DNA of 64,000 nucleotides from Myripristis murdjan (taxonomy: Eukaryota; Chordata; Actinopteri; Holocentriformes; Holocentridae): NCBI RefSeq assembly GCF_902150065.1, contig NC_043994.1, forward strand, positions 23,812,413 to 23,876,412. Direction: 5' to 3'. Below are positions 45,875 through 59,580 of the stretch, one piece after another. How positions within the stretch are numbered: position 1 is the stretch's first letter; the number at the start of each line of letters is the position of its first letter. The notes under the pieces were generated by a model. The model did not search any database. It saw nothing but the letters and a program-made list of their open reading frames with translations, and was not told the DNA's origin. The translations under genes and the position numbers were made by a program.

Positions 45875-48800
45875 ATGGATATAACTCTGAAGTCCCATTT
45901 TATAAAGATTGCTAATATTCCATGGAGGAATAATAACCTCAGTACCCCGTATACAGAGCCTCCTCTGTCAGACCAAGGAGAGACCATCATTGGAGTGTAC
46001 CTGTTAGTGCTTGGTAAGTCACTGCCACTAATATTTCAAATGCAATAGCTCAACAGGGCTCATTTGAATGGCTTGCTCCAGTTTTCATTTTGCATGACAC
46101 TTAGCACTGCTACAGCTGGATTCTTAATGGAGCTGAAATATATGCATTCATGCCACTGACAGGCAGGCTGGGTAAAAATGTTCACCAGATGGTACGCATT
46201 GGTGATAAATTTCTGATTGCTTTGAATTTCTGATTGCATTTCTGTGTCACACTGATGTTTTTTTAGCTGTTAAATTTGCCCCCTACAAATCAGACTGCCT
46301 TCATTCTGTATCACAAAAATTGTACCCTCACAGTGCCTCAGTGAGGATTTGCCCTTTTGGATCTTATTTGTCAGATTATTCACAAGACAGAGCTGCACAT
46401 TGCAGAAGTGCCAACAACAAAACAACTGTTGTCCATAGTGTTTTCCAAATGCCAAGCTGACATACACAGTTTGGCTGCTGTGTCGGTGGCACAGCTGTCT
46501 GTGACTCCATGTCAGCGAACCCACTCAGGCTTTCCACAGACTGAGGGGCAAAAAGATGATGATATTGTTATCAATCAGCATTTGTACAATACAATACAAT
46601 ACAATGGAGTATTATACAATATGAGACAATACTACATGATACAAAACACTGTGATATTGTTAAATGTGCGTGTACCAGCCAGACTGAGAGGCACGTGCTG
46701 GTTGAACCTCTGTTGAGTTTATACTGTATGTCTGTTTCTCCTTAGGGTGGCTCTCCTGGTTCGGGAACAGTCTAGTGATCTTTGTCCTGTACAGACAGCG
46801 GGCTTCCCTTCAGCCGACAGATTTCCTCACTTTAAATCTCGCCATCTCTGACGCCAGCATCTCAATATTTGGCTACTCCAGGGGGATTCTAGAGATATTC
46901 AACATCTTACAGGATGATGGGTATTTGATCACCTGGATCTGGACGTGCCAGGTAAAAGCCCGACCAGGATGCTTATAGTTATCCTTATCCAAAACTGAAA
47001 AGAGTGAGGCGGTATTGCTGCTCCAAATTCCCATAACAATCTCCAACAAATCTCTGTTTGTGGACCATTTTGAAAAAAAACTTATTGTTGGCAGCTTTAA
47101 TGACTTATCAAGTCCCAGAAATGCTGGGTCAAAATAGCCTTAAAAATTATGATTGTGCACAGCTTGCAAGAAGGGATTGTGTGTATCCATCTGCCAATGT
47201 CTGTGGCCAATCCCAATTAATGAAGTATGGTAAAAGAATGTGAGGAAGTCTTACAGTAAAGTGTGTGTGTGAGTGTGTGTGAGTGTGTGCGCGTGTGTGC
47301 ACGAGTTGGGGATTACGCTAGTACCCATGTAGGTTGGAGGTTAAATCTAATCAGATTACCACAGTGGGGCCCTTTAAATGGGGAAACTATTCCAACAGCA
47401 TGGCATCTGTCAACAACCAACTAGGCAACAAATGCGAGCTGCGGGGTGTATCTGTTGCATAATTTTATGAGGATTTCTTATTGTTTGAATTATTCTGCAA
47501 TCAAAAGAACAATGCTGCATGCAGGACTGGTTTCATTTAACATAATCAGTAGAGATGATTACTGAATTCTACTGATATGTTTGGGGTTTTTTTTAACTGT
47601 GGTATTCCAGTGATATTGGATAGGTACAAATGTCTTTATAAAACTCAAAATCCAGTGCTTTCTGGTGCTGCTTCACTGACAATGAGATGGAGACTCACTC
47701 TGTGGCATTTTAAGGCTTTAGTGGCCAACATTTTGACAGATGAATACTAGAAAACGGTGCCTCTATCCCATGAATAAGATTAATGCATACATTCTAAAAA
47801 TCAAGTCATAAATCTTTCATGGAAACCAAGGCTAAGTGTCATATTTGCAACTGTTTTCTGAGCAATTTATAGGATGCACTATTGTTTTATATATGCTACT
47901 ATTATTTATATATGCCTTCTTCCAAGGTTTTTGCTTGCAATGAAATAGTTTTCATGCTTTAGCTTGGAATTTTTTCATGTTATTTTTCTTGCTCAAGGCT
48001 AACCCCTGCTAGAAACCGTGATATCCGCGCTCCTGTGAGAGGAATCTCTGTGGAATCATAAAAAAAACACGGGTGAAACAATAACAGCTTCACTCTCAGA
48101 GGGGTAGACCTCATAATCTGAGCTAGAGAGACAGAGAGAGGTTTGCTGCCGTAAGGCTTAAGCACCGCTCTTTTCAAGAACGGACAACTGAGGTGATCTC
48201 ATCTCTCAGCCATCCTACCTCAGGTTTTCAGGTGAAGGAGAAATATTGTGATAGTAGTACACCCCTCTCACTTCACCCTCCCCTGAGAGAGAGGGGCAGA
48301 GAAAGGGAGAGCTTGAAGTCAAGACGGGGGGAAAGTAAGAAGTGGCAGTAACAGAGGAGGGGAGGAACATGAGACCGAATGAGCCAGGCATGTGAGAGGC
48401 ATTAGCAGATTTCTGCATCAGCATGATGGGACATGAACAGTCACACATAGTATGGGCTGAGCCAAGCTGGGCCAGATCTCTGTGTTTCCTGCTCTGTGGG
48501 ACTAGACAATAGTGACAATGAACACAAACCTGTCGTGCAAACTGAATTATAGAGAAGATTGCACAAAAGCAATGTACAAGGCACATAAAGATTTTGGCCT
48601 CTGGGTTTGTCATCATAATTTTGTGCCTTTTGCTCCATGGCCCAAAGTGTCCTAACATCAACAACAGTTCAGAAAGAGGCAGAGGTGAAGCATCTCTGGA
48701 TGTGCATCATACTGTAAGACTGGTTTGATGCAACATGTCTTGAATTCATTAAACAAAATACCATTATCTTCCTATATGCCTATTAGATGTGCAATAACCT

Positions 48801-51800
48801 ACATTTGAGGGCAAGGCAGACTATTTTGACAAAAGTGCAGACACTGGCCGTGTAGTAATCTGCAGAATGTGGTGGTGAAAAAAGGTGAAGATTGACAGTA
48901 ATAGGATTAGTACTTAGGGAAGCTCAAGAGAGTAATCAGAGACCTTAACTGAGCCCTGTCACCCGGAAATGTCCCAGCAGGGTCCTGAGTGTCACATAAT
49001 GGGAACCAGACCGAAACACAGTGAGATAGTTCCCTGCGATAAGAGCTGTAAAAATAAGATCATCATTTATCTATGCCGAAACTGCAGATTGTATAATGAT
49101 GTGATTGTATTGGCCAGATATTTTACATTTTGGCCACAGTTTTTCCATGAATTTGGAGCTCGAACTGTGCCACATCTAGGAACTGTGGTAGAGAGTTTCC
49201 ATTTTAATCTCCCAGTGCCAGTCCTCCAGGTTAAGCTGACTCCAGATCACAGGAAGTGCTGTGTACGTCTGGAAAATGTAAGCTGACTCTCAGGAGGGGA
49301 TCTTAAGCCGAAGCGTCTCGATCTGATGCAGTTCAAAGCAAAAGACACTCAGCAAACAAATGTCTGGGACAATTAGGCAGTCAATGGGGTTATCCCCTCG
49401 AGCTCAGATGCTTCCACTGAGACGCTCTTCATCATGGAGTCACAAGCAAAAAGATGAAGATGAAGCTGTGCTCTCATGATTGGCTGACCCTTCTCTCTGT
49501 CTCCCTCCAGATAGACGGTTTCTTCACCTTGCTCTTTGGCCTTGTAAGCATCAACACCTTAACCGTCATCAGTGTCACCAGATACATCAAGGGATGCCAC
49601 CCACAAAAAGGTTAGAGCTAACTTGGCTCCTCACCGAGGGAATGTAAGGAAAGTTTCAGGCCTCTATCTCTGCCTTCCTTACATTCCAGTAGCTCTTATC
49701 TGACGGAAAGTGTTTTTCTGTGCTAATGAAAGTGTATTACCGACTTCAGCTGTGGGAATAACCACCGCTTGACTCCGCCAATTTAATTTAACATGTCATT
49801 AACTTAATTTGAGGTAAGGTTTTCTATTTTGGGGTGTAATTGATGCTGAAGAATGTCTTAATTATATGGAAATTAGGCAGAGCAACTGCCTCTGTTGTCA
49901 GAATGGGATAAGGGTTTTACTGTTTGTGGGTTTTCAAAAAGCGAAACCTATATAAACCTTTTTTTTTTTTAAGGAAATCAGTGGGTCGTGTATGGCTTCA
50001 TCTGACTTTTGTGTGTCAAAATATTCTCCCGCTTTGAATGTGAAATTGCACCTAAACCTTAATTAAGCAATCTAAAATTTGATTGTGGATTTGTGTAAAT
50101 TAAAAAAGTGTAAAATGTACAGCAATATAACTTAATACCAAATATATCTGAGTAGGCCATGTGAAGGTACTGTACAGTATATGCCCATCTTATCACACAA
50201 AATGAACTCCAGATATATTTACCCTAGATAAGTCAGCTCTGCTTTATATATATATATAGCTTTGGAAGTAGAACAGACTGATTTCTTCTGAATACAAAGC
50301 TATGTGTACTTTGTCAACAGAGATTCTTTTCAACCAAAGTTGTTTGCAATGGTTGTCAGGACTAGAAAGGCACCCATTGTGAAAGAAATGTCACAATCTG
50401 ACATTCATAACAAAGCAAGAATGCTGCATCTCAAGTGCCCCTCACTTTTTTCGGTCCTGCGTTGCCAAAATTGTGACATTTGACCTTTCTAAACAGCATG
50501 TGTTTAAACAGCAGTTTCAGTGCTTAATTCAATTCGTCAAATAAATCACATTGTATTCATGCTGTGGTTCCCTCTTGTGTGTATCTGCAGCGAACTGTAT
50601 CAGCCTGAACACCATTGCCATATCACTAATATGCATCTGGACAGGAGCATTCTTCTGGTCTGTGGCTCCAATTCTGGGCTGGGGCAGCTACACAGGTCTG
50701 TTGTCACACAGTATACATAAAATAACAGCAGATTTGGCTTTGTCTAAGGAGAGATAGATGTATAAAGCCATAATGTGAATAAAAAAACTCCTCATGTTCT
50801 GCAGATCGAGGTTATGGGACCTGTGAGGTGGACTGGTCCAAAGCCAATTACTCCACCATCTACAAGTCATACATCATCTCCATCCTCATCTCCTGCTTCC
50901 TCATCCCGGTGATGATCATGTTCTTCTGCTACGTGTCCATCATCAACATGGTGAAGAACACGCTGTCGGCGGATGGCTACCTCACTGCCCGACAGAGGAA
51001 GGTGGAGAGAGATGTTACCAGGGTAGGTGATTGAAATTAAGGCCTCGTTGCATCAGAAAGACTTGGCAACAGCTGGAAATAATGAGAAAAATAATGGAAC
51101 AGTTCGCCTAAAATACAAAAAAGGTATTTCCCCACTTACCCCTTGTATTATCTATTTGGTGAGGTTTTCAGTCTGCTATGACCTTCCCTGTCTCTCTTCA
51201 TTCCAGTGCAAAGGGACTGGATAGGAACTGCTTGATGGAGGTCAAACTGTCATAACCCACAACCCTTGGGGACGAAGAGTTTTGTTGCAAACTATTTCCT
51301 GACAAAGAATGCTGGCATCTCATTCACCTCTAATTTATATTCATTTGGGATAGATATACATAGTTTGCCAGTGTTCTTGTGAGTTTTTCCCATGTAAATT
51401 GTTGATTGTTCGAGCTCTACAAACCGATTCCCATGCAGCTCCATAGTATTGGGGTGGGATAAAAGGGAGATCATGTTAGACTGGAAACCTCACCAAATCA
51501 CACATGACCTTTTACAGATGCATAGATTGCACGAGGGGTAATTTGGAAAACATCTTTTTTTTTGTGAACTGTTCCTTTAAACTACACATAAAAGTCCCCT
51601 ACTGCACCTCTTGACGATTATTTCCTGATGTTCCTGTCTAGGTTTCCATTGTAATCTGCACAGCTTTCATCATGGCCTGGTCGCCCTATGCAGTGGTGTC
51701 CATGTGGTCTGCCTGGGGCTTCCACGTGCCCAGCACAACCAGCATCATCACCCGTCTCTTTGCCAAGTCTGCCAGCTTCTATAACCCGCTCATCTACTTT

Positions 51801-52124
51801 GGCATGAGCTCCAAATTCCGCAAGGATGTCTCTGTGCTGCTGCCGTGCAGCCGAGAGAAAAGGGAGGTGGTACGTCTGCAGCACTTTAAAAACATCAAAC
51901 CCAAGGCGGAGGCCACGCCCCCCGTCGCTGCTGCTACTGCATCGCTTCCTGTCCAGAAGCAGGAAGCTAAATACACAACAGGAGAGCTGAAACAACCCAG
52001 CGCTGACAGCGACTCAGGGGTCAACAGCCTTCCTCACACCCCGCCACCTGACACGCAGGAGGTCTTCCACATCGATGTGCCCTCGCATGTTGAAACGTCA
52101 GAGTACTGGTGTGACAGACTCTAA
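45875..52124 (+). CDS. Neuropsin (OPN5)-like opsin, seven-transmembrane photoreceptor
   Basis: This is a class A GPCR of the opsin family that binds retinal and is expected to couple light to a G protein in the plasma membrane. There are six exons: 45875-46013, 46746-46951, 49511-49610, 50591-50695, 50805-51022 and 51642-52124. They give 416 residues with continuous phase. TM1 has GN (WFGNSLVIF). Cys114 in TM3 pairs with Cys190 in loop 2, TRY (138-140) replaces DRY, and TM6 reads MAWSPYAVVSMWSAWG. The Schiff-base lysine is Lys298 (LFAKSASFYNP), followed by NPLIY (304-308). A 108-residue Pro/Ser-rich tail follows. The nearest relatives I recall are OPN5 and the fish opn6-opn9 set, and I cannot choose a symbol. 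Asp117 aligns without gaps to bovine Glu113 and Asp184 to Glu181. The ATG has a strong context (GCC before, G after) and is the first in frame. Confidence 0.92.
46584..46605. repeat. (ATACA)n short tandem repeat
   Basis: Four copies of ACAAT/ATACA lie in the opsin first intron, shortly before exon 2. Confidence 0.75.
51091..51580 (+). mobile_element. MITE in opsin intron 5, related to the one in vit intron 6
   Basis: The right end reads GTGAACTGTTCCTTTAA and the left end reads GGAACAGTTCGCC, so the ends are inverted repeats. Both ends, and an internal block reading ACTGGAAACCTCACCAAATCA, match the element at 62082-62718. The left TTAA has decayed. It fills most of the 619-bp intron. No coding capacity. 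Confidence 0.7.
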
Positions 52125-52258
52125 AGACGGCACTCTGCTCGTTTCTCTTTCCATATTACTTGAATGAAACTTACTCATTGGATTATAGGGGAAAAATCAG
52201 GTTATTTTTGTATTTTTCAGTCTTACCCATATTAATAGACTGTATGCTTAACTCTGTC

Positions 52259-52264
52259 AATAAA
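52259..52264 (+). terminator. Opsin poly(A) signal
   Basis: AATAAA lies 135 bases after the opsin stop codon, the first such hexamer downstream. It implies a short 3' UTR. Confidence 0.65.
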
Positions 52265-52269
52265 TCCTT

Positions 52270-53239
52270 TTGTGATACCCAATGAGGATTTTACACATGT
52301 TGAAGCGAGAGTTTTCATTTCCAGTCCCTGAAACGACTTTGCCACTCATCCAATCCCAAAATGGTGTTACTGACAGTGTGCGGTGGTGCTTAAATGCTTC
52401 ACCTGAATGTATTCACGATGCATTCAACCGATGAAATGTGTAGTCAGCAGTGGTAGTGAGACAAGCGATGCATGGCAACATCTGGAAACACTGAACTGTC
52501 CTCAGCCCAATAGAAACAACATGATGGCATGGTATTTGCTTATTTTCCCAGCTTACCCTCGGGGGGAACATGCTATTCAGATCTCATGTGTGCCCCACGT
52601 TCCCCAGGAGATGCCAGCCAACCATCTCCCAAATGTGCCTTTTTAAAATATCCATGCATTTAAGAAGCCAATATATCAAAGAGCACATACTTGGCGATAT
52701 ATCATCACATCATGCTGAAAAGCGGGTTGGGTTATGGGTTTCATTAGGGGAAGGAAGGTGTCTCTGTTTTTACAGTAAAATGTCAAAACTCTTCCAGTAG
52801 CCCATGGGGTGTGGTGAATTAGGACAACTCTGTCTGTTTGACAAGCTGTCAAACTAAGGAGCTTGTTGACAGACAAATGAGCAACTCTGAAACAGACCCC
52901 TGATTTTTTTTTTTTTCTAGCAATATCAGTGACCAATTATCTACTTGAGGCATGGAAGTGTAATCCTAAAAAGTTCCCGAGGCGGTTTCTACACTTGTAG
53001 TGACCATTATCGTAAGCACAATGAGCTCTTTTACAGCGGTGCTTAAGACCATTAAATCAAAATGGCAGGCAGCCTCAACATAGCCAACCAGAGTCCATAA
53101 TGGCAGGAGCTTGTGTGCCAATCTGCATAAACCAACAAACTCTGATGGTGCAGCACCTCCCCATGAGGTTGACATAGCACTGCCTGTGTGAGTCTGTGAG
53201 TCTGTGTGTGTGAGTGTGCATGTGTGTGTGTGTGTGTGT

Positions 53240-53314
<75 letters not shown>

Positions 53315-53850
53315 CCACAACAGCAGAAGAAACCCACAAAGTTAAAGTGAGTGTGACTTGAAGAGTGTGTTTCCCAGACAGGTGTGGATTGGTTTATTTG
53401 GTGCCAGGCTGCAGGAGGAGGAGTGATTGCTCTGGTGTGAGTATACATACTTGTCACTCTTGGTTGTTTTATTTCTCAGTGAGTGAATGGGATGAGCTGG
53501 GAGTCAACACTTTGACAGAATAATAGCAGAAGAATACAGAAGAGATGCCATTTGAAAGATAATACAGCCTGCTTAGGCAAGTAGACTCATATGAAACTGT
53601 TTGGTGATTCCCTCTTAAAGTAACTTGTCAAACACACAAAAAAAGACGCTGACAGCTTGAAATGCTTGCACTGGTGTGCTGGAGGGTGCCAGGAGCCTGC
53701 ATCCTCTCTCTCCTCATGGCCCTGGGCTAACTGCGCTGCTGCTGCTGCTGCTCCGGTGAAGTAGTAACAGCCCGGAGTGGGACGGGCAAAGGGGGTAAAC
53801 TCTGGCCCCGTCCCGTTCTCCACTTTTAATGAGCGCTCCGATCATGCAGA
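52270..53850. other. Intergenic stretch between the opsin and vit
   Basis: No exon is recognisable. The main content is the long TG tract at 53201-53312. The vit promoter probably lies near the right end of this stretch, but no TATA box or CpG island is clear. Confidence 0.5.
53201..53312. repeat. Long (TG)n microsatellite
   Basis: About 110 bases of almost pure TG with one TA interruption near 53243, preceded by imperfect GTCTGTGAG units. It lies about 0.7 kb upstream of the presumed vit first exon. Alternating purine-pyrimidine tracts of this length can adopt Z-DNA. Confidence 0.95.
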
Positions 53851-54014
53851 CCTAAAAGTCCGGGTGGAAGAGTTCATTGCCTGCTGATTCAAACTGCTTT
53901 CAATGAACCAGGTTATACTGTAAGAGAAAAAAAGAAGAAAAGGAAACAAAAGAAAAAAAAAACTGGAAATATTTTTTTTTTTTTACCGCCTGAGGAATTA
54001 CTTTACCGTCTCAG
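53830..54014 (+). other. vit: Possible non-coding first exon of vit
   Basis: A consensus donor (TCTCAG followed by GTAAGT) falls at 54014/54015 after a purine-rich leader. The start-codon exon of vit has a good acceptor at 59523 (CTCCCTAAG), 57 bases before its ATG, so at least one upstream non-coding exon must exist. This is the best candidate I noticed, but the left limit is a guess and another exon in the 5.5 kb interval could serve. Confidence 0.3.
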
Positions 54015-57000
54015 GTAAGTTCACCTTCACTCTGCTGAAATCTGAATTTTGACAGGATACTTACCCACACTTCTCCCGAAATATGAACTGTGGATCGTAG
54101 CCTATGTTGATTTTATTTATTTATTTATTTTGGCCACGACACGGTTTAATTAATTAACTGCTTTCTTGGTGATGTGGCTATTTTGCTTAATTGATAACCG
54201 CTGCGTTCAAATGCCTCTTTCCCATTGATCAGCCAGGAGTCTGGTCATGAGATTCAAATCACATAAGACGACGTTTTGCTTTTTTTTTCAAGAGTTATTT
54301 GGCTCTTTTTAAATTTATTTTTTATGGCCCCCTGCTCTCTTCAGCAGCGCTAGTAGGGACTTGACCGGCTGCCCAAAGCACACTGCTGCGTAAATGTGGT
54401 TTTGTTCCCCCCAGCAAAACTCATTTCCACCTTTCCTAAAGTGAGTTTGAATGACGACGTGGAGCCGAGGCAGTGTATTTCAGATGGGTGATGGTGCAAA
54501 ATAATCAGGCTTTATTTCTGTGATTAGCTACTCTTCTAAGCTTTTTGGAAAAATCTGAAATGCCATATCAGAAAGCAGCATGCATGAGACGCCAGTCCTT
54601 CTGTTTTTATTTTGTTTCCATATGAATTATTTCCCCATATTTTTGTCCTTGAGCAGGGCTGATGAAGAGCAGGTGGTCCTTATACAATATGTCCAGCAGC
54701 AGATTACATGCTCTGGCTTGCACGAGAGACAGTGCCAAGAATTAAAGTAATTCAGCCTGTGCTGTACTCAGTAAACAAACAGAGCCCTGGCTGTGGTAGA
54801 ATATGAAATGCAAAAGACTGCTGTGCGTGGAAATGACCTTGTAGAGACATGTTGGCTTTCCTGTGCCTCTGATCTCTCTCTATGGCTCTCAGTTGGCTTG
54901 TTGCTGCAGCACTTGGCACATGTATAGTGTTTAAAGTACATTTCTGACACCTGTGAAAGCTGGGAATTAACACAACATGGCCATTTCTTTGGTATGGGCT
55001 GTGTGCAAATTACAGTGTCGTGCCACACATGCCATCACTTAGAAACACTGTAAAACCAAAGTTGGTCGTGAGATTCACATAAAGACTCAGCCCTGTCCCC
55101 TCCTTTTTTGCATTTATACTTTCCTCAGTATCCAGTGGCTACCTCAGGAGGAATGTGGGTGCTGTTGAAATGGAGTTAAATTGAAATATGGCCCTTGTGT
55201 TTGGGAATGGAGTTGCACAGCAGGAGATCTATTCTCTAAAATTCACTGTGAATAATGGCAGCCGAATTGCATGAACACACAAGAGATGATAATGTGGATT
55301 AACATGTGTTTGCATATCCTGTTCAAAATTTGTCACTGTTTCCATTGAGTGCACTCTGGGGAGCATTGCTATTCAAGCAAGTGTAAGCCGTTCTATGTTA
55401 GTGAGGCAGCCGAGATTTTCCTCTCATTCAGGCTACCTGTATGTTGTGCCAGCTGCAGGCAGCGGTGAGCCAGGTGTGTGTGACCTCTTCACGCTTTGTG
55501 AACCTTTTGTGTGCTGGGTTTAGAAATACACCTAGTCAGCTACTGTACATCCTGATTGGACCATAACTACTGCTTCTACTACTATAATGGACACCTAGAG
55601 GAGGATTTCAGCCAGCAGTATCAGATTTCTCATAGTTATGTGTTTAATGATTTTCACTCAAGAGAAATGAAATATTCACACAGTAATATTCACGCAACAA
55701 GAGACAAATAAGTATCGGTTTATGCAGAACAGATTGGCCCGGTCTAATCTCAGTAGTGTTATTTTGCTAAGTAAAATCCACTGATGTAAGGTTGTGGCGA
55801 GAACGTTATCCCAAATTCAGTAGTGATTTAATTCTTTGAAACTATGTGACCTGTCTGAACTGTTGAGTATTACGTAAAAGTGACTGAAACTCCTTCCATG
55901 CACAGAGCCCATCACTCGTGCAATGTCTGGAAAACTGACTGCCTTTTGATGGAGGATTTACAAATTTTCTACAGTGTCTTTCATTGTTAGCTGTCAGCAG
56001 ATTTATGGCCTGACATGATTTGCATCCCTCCCAGCAGAAATGTGATGTTTGCAATGCCTGACGTGTTAAATAATGGGATTGTTAAAAAAAAAAAAAAAAA
56101 AAAAAAGCAACCCGTAGCCATGGTAATTTCACAACACATAACAATATCATAAGTTTAGTGCAGGTGTTAAGCAAGATATAAAGCACCTATACAGCATGTA
56201 ACCCCTCCCGCTTTGTAATTTGTGGTTATAAGTAGAGACTCTGAAAGTCCCTTGCAGGTCGTCATATTCTTCACAGCCGCCTGAGCAAGCGATAAGCTCT
56301 CCCCTCTATTTGGTCTGTGTTTATTTTGTTTTGATCCTTTCCTCAGCTGAATGCCTGGAGATTGTGTCTCCGCAAGTTCCTCCCAGAATCTATTATCTAC
56401 AGGAAACTCCCCACACTGTTTGTGAAAGGATATCATTTGTATTTCTTTTCACCATTGGAGGGGGAGGCATTTAGAGGCACACACTTTAGGAGCTGTAAAT
56501 GACTCTCTGTACTTGTTTAAACTTTATTTCTAACTGTAAGTCTCTCCTAAAAGATTATTCAAAAAATTAGGAATCTTTATCTTTTTTTGTTTTTGTTTTT
56601 GTTTAATCAAAGTGCTAGTTTGGGAGACGGGAATGCCCAGTATGATTTAGTTCAGATTAACTTGCAGGTGTTTGTCAAATGAGCACTGCAGTGGAGCACA
56701 CTGACTCACCTCTCCCGTGCTGCAGGTCTGCCTTCTGCAGACACTCATATGTGCCCCGGCTTGTTCCCAGCCCCAGCGCTCTTCCCTGCGAGGACAAATT
56801 GTAATATTAAGCAGCAGGGGATCTACCTGCCTGTCAAAGCACAACACAGTGGAAAAACCATGTCGGCGCTTATCAGTGTCAGATAAAAATGTTGAACTGT
56901 ATTAGAACTTATGCCATATCACTTTTAATTTAACAGATATGTTTAGTTTGCAGTGTCTGCGTACTATAAAACTCCCAGTATTCAATAAGAAATCATACAG

Positions 57001-59523
57001 TTCAGTGCACAACAGGAGACTCACTTGACTTAAGGTTAAATCTATACTGGGAAACTGTGCATACTGGTGGCTCCAAATGGCAGTTAGATGTAACTATGTG
57101 AAAAACTTGAACTTTAAATACCCACAAATCATGTGACATGTCAGTAAATTGCACACAGCAGCTCACATTAATGAGCCTGGTGAGAGTGTGTGATCTCTTC
57201 ATAATAATGGGACCAGAGTGGCAAAAGATCTAAGACTTGTGTGCCCAGTTTTTTCTGGACAAATTGCCTGCTCACTGTGATTAACTGTTTGCATTTTGCT
57301 TTGGGCGTTTGCTTTGTCACTTCCTGCAGGCAGGGCATTGTCTATACCCAACAGCAGGATTTCATTTGTAGGCTTTAGGCACCCTTTGCGATTTAGGCTG
57401 ATAAGGCGGCTGTATCTTTGTTTAAAAAATTGCCAGGTGTAGCTTCACTACCATTTGGCCAACATACACTGTATACAGACCATATGTCATGCAAAACTAC
57501 ATCATCATCTGACCTTGCTTGAGAGGTCATTAGATGATCACATCGTCGCCTCTGGATCAAACTGAACCTGCGGAGTGTGTGGCAGCAGTGACAGACAAGA
57601 CGCCGCCCTCGTGGGAGGTACAGCATTCCTCTGGTAACAGCGAGCCTTCAGTCATCACCTCCCCACCGAGGAGTTCTGCCCTGCTGCCCCGGTGCACAGC
57701 ACAATCTGGGACGGCTGCCGTCCTGACAGCCAGGCCATCCTCAACCGTGTGCATGAAGGACACTGAGGACAGGAGCAAGGAACTTCAAAGTCACAGTGAC
57801 CGAGCATTTTGAGAGGCTCTTGTTGTGAACCAGTGGGAGATCAGTCAGAGAGAGAAAGGCAGTTTTATTTGATGCGAGGGGCGGGATTGTTTGAAAATGT
57901 GATGGTTTTATTGGTGGAAATGTGTTCATGCCTACTAGTTCAGCAAGAGGGAAATGCTAAATGCACCCGCTGGGTTTGCATATATATTGTGGCTACCTGG
58001 TTTTGGATCCCATACCTGATTTGGACCACATATGTGCATTGATTAGATTAGTGGTTAAGATTATGGTGTTGGTCAATATAGATGACCAATGGGGCATAAC
58101 CTGTGCATTGAACTATGCATTGAAGGAGCACTTTTGTCCTTGTCATCACACCTTCAAGCACTTCAGACAGTAATATTTGCACTTCTTTATGTAGAGCTGA
58201 TCACATGGTATGTAAGCATTTACCATATTTCGGCGCTTGTTAAAAACTCTGTGTCAAGTGATGTGGTGAGTGACTACAGCCGTGTGGAATGTGCAGAAGG
58301 TGCTCACGTGCTGTGCGATCAACTTTACTTAAAGAAAGAAGAAGAAAGAAATGCATATTGGAGGAACATGACCGGAGTGGGCCGAAAAGTGGAGGGATCA
58401 AAATCAGTTAGTGACGCCCATATGTGCATGCCCAGTGAGTAAAACTGGTATTTTCATCATCAATAAAGCTACACTGTTCTCCAGGATTTTATTTTATGAA
58501 CAATAATCATATTAAAGAAAAAAAAACAGTTAAGAAATTTGTGAATTTGTTGGCATTTATTGTTCAACAGCTGAATGTTCTGGTGTGCAGAATTAGCTCA
58601 CACTGTCTCTCAGGCTTTCTCTGGCTGTCGCTGTGATTACAAGGTCTGCTGTGCTGGAACACAGTGAATTTACACTGACAGAAAGACCTAGTTATCCATT
58701 ATCACCAGCGCTATCATTACTACAAGAGAATGGCAGTGTCTGGAATGAAGTCTTGGCGACTTGGATGTGTTCTTGTTTACACAGGCTCTGACATTGTTTC
58801 ATGTCTTTGTATGAGTGTACCTTTTGAATGTGAATGCGACTCTGAGATGTTTTCTGTCATAAATTAAAGGATCTGCTTTTGAAATCATGATTCATCCTGA
58901 TGTGGCTGTTTTGCGGTCAAACATGAAGCCAAGTAATTAAACACAGATTCCCATTCCTCATGGAAAATATTATATCTGTATGACCTCCCTAATTGCGTCT
59001 GACTGCATAGGTATTACTGGGAGAGATCACACATGGACGTTTATGTTTCCAAGCTCATATGTTACCCATTGAGGTCCCCTAAAGTATGTGGACATGCAGC
59101 TTCTGATTAACAGCTCTTTCTTTCAGTCTTTGGTGACGCATATCTGGTACAGTATTGCACATCCTGAGACAATGAAAGCAAGAATCCACTCACCTAAAAA
59201 CACACATTTGTTAAATCTTTGACTGATCAGATTGGCTTCATTCACAGTGTTGTTTGATTCTGTGCACAAGTTGATTCCACATCCCGTAAAGTCACTCTTT
59301 TTACGTTTTCCACAGCCTCGCCTTTATTACAAAGCTCTGGAAAGTGTAGCTCGATGACATGAGTTTATTCTGTCTTGCTTCAAGCCAACACTTGTCATGC
59401 CCACAAATGTTGACTGTAAAGAGTGCAAGGTTATTTTTAGAGCGACTTTGAGTGAACAGGCTGAGTGAAGGTGTTGCACGGGATAACATAATGAAATTCT
59501 TCTGGTTCTTCTTTCTCCCTAAG
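54015..59523 (+). other. Presumed vit first intron, nothing else recognised
   Basis: This 5.5 kb stretch is AT-rich and carries poly-A near 56084-56105. No recognisable coding exon or transposon ends are present. A 92-codon open frame at 57534-57812 has no homology I recognise and no splice support. Confidence 0.4.
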
Positions 59524-59580
59524 GTTAGGAGGTTATACAAGGACATCTGGTTGACCCGCTGAACCAGCACACCACCCAAC

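Noticed and set aside
52966-53457. 163-codon frame rich in Thr-His repeats
   Set aside because: It is the translation of the (TG)n microsatellite in the antisense direction, not a protein.
57534-57812. 92-codon frame within the vit first intron
   Set aside because: No recognisable family or conserved block is present. It could be a chance ORF in GC-richer sequence.
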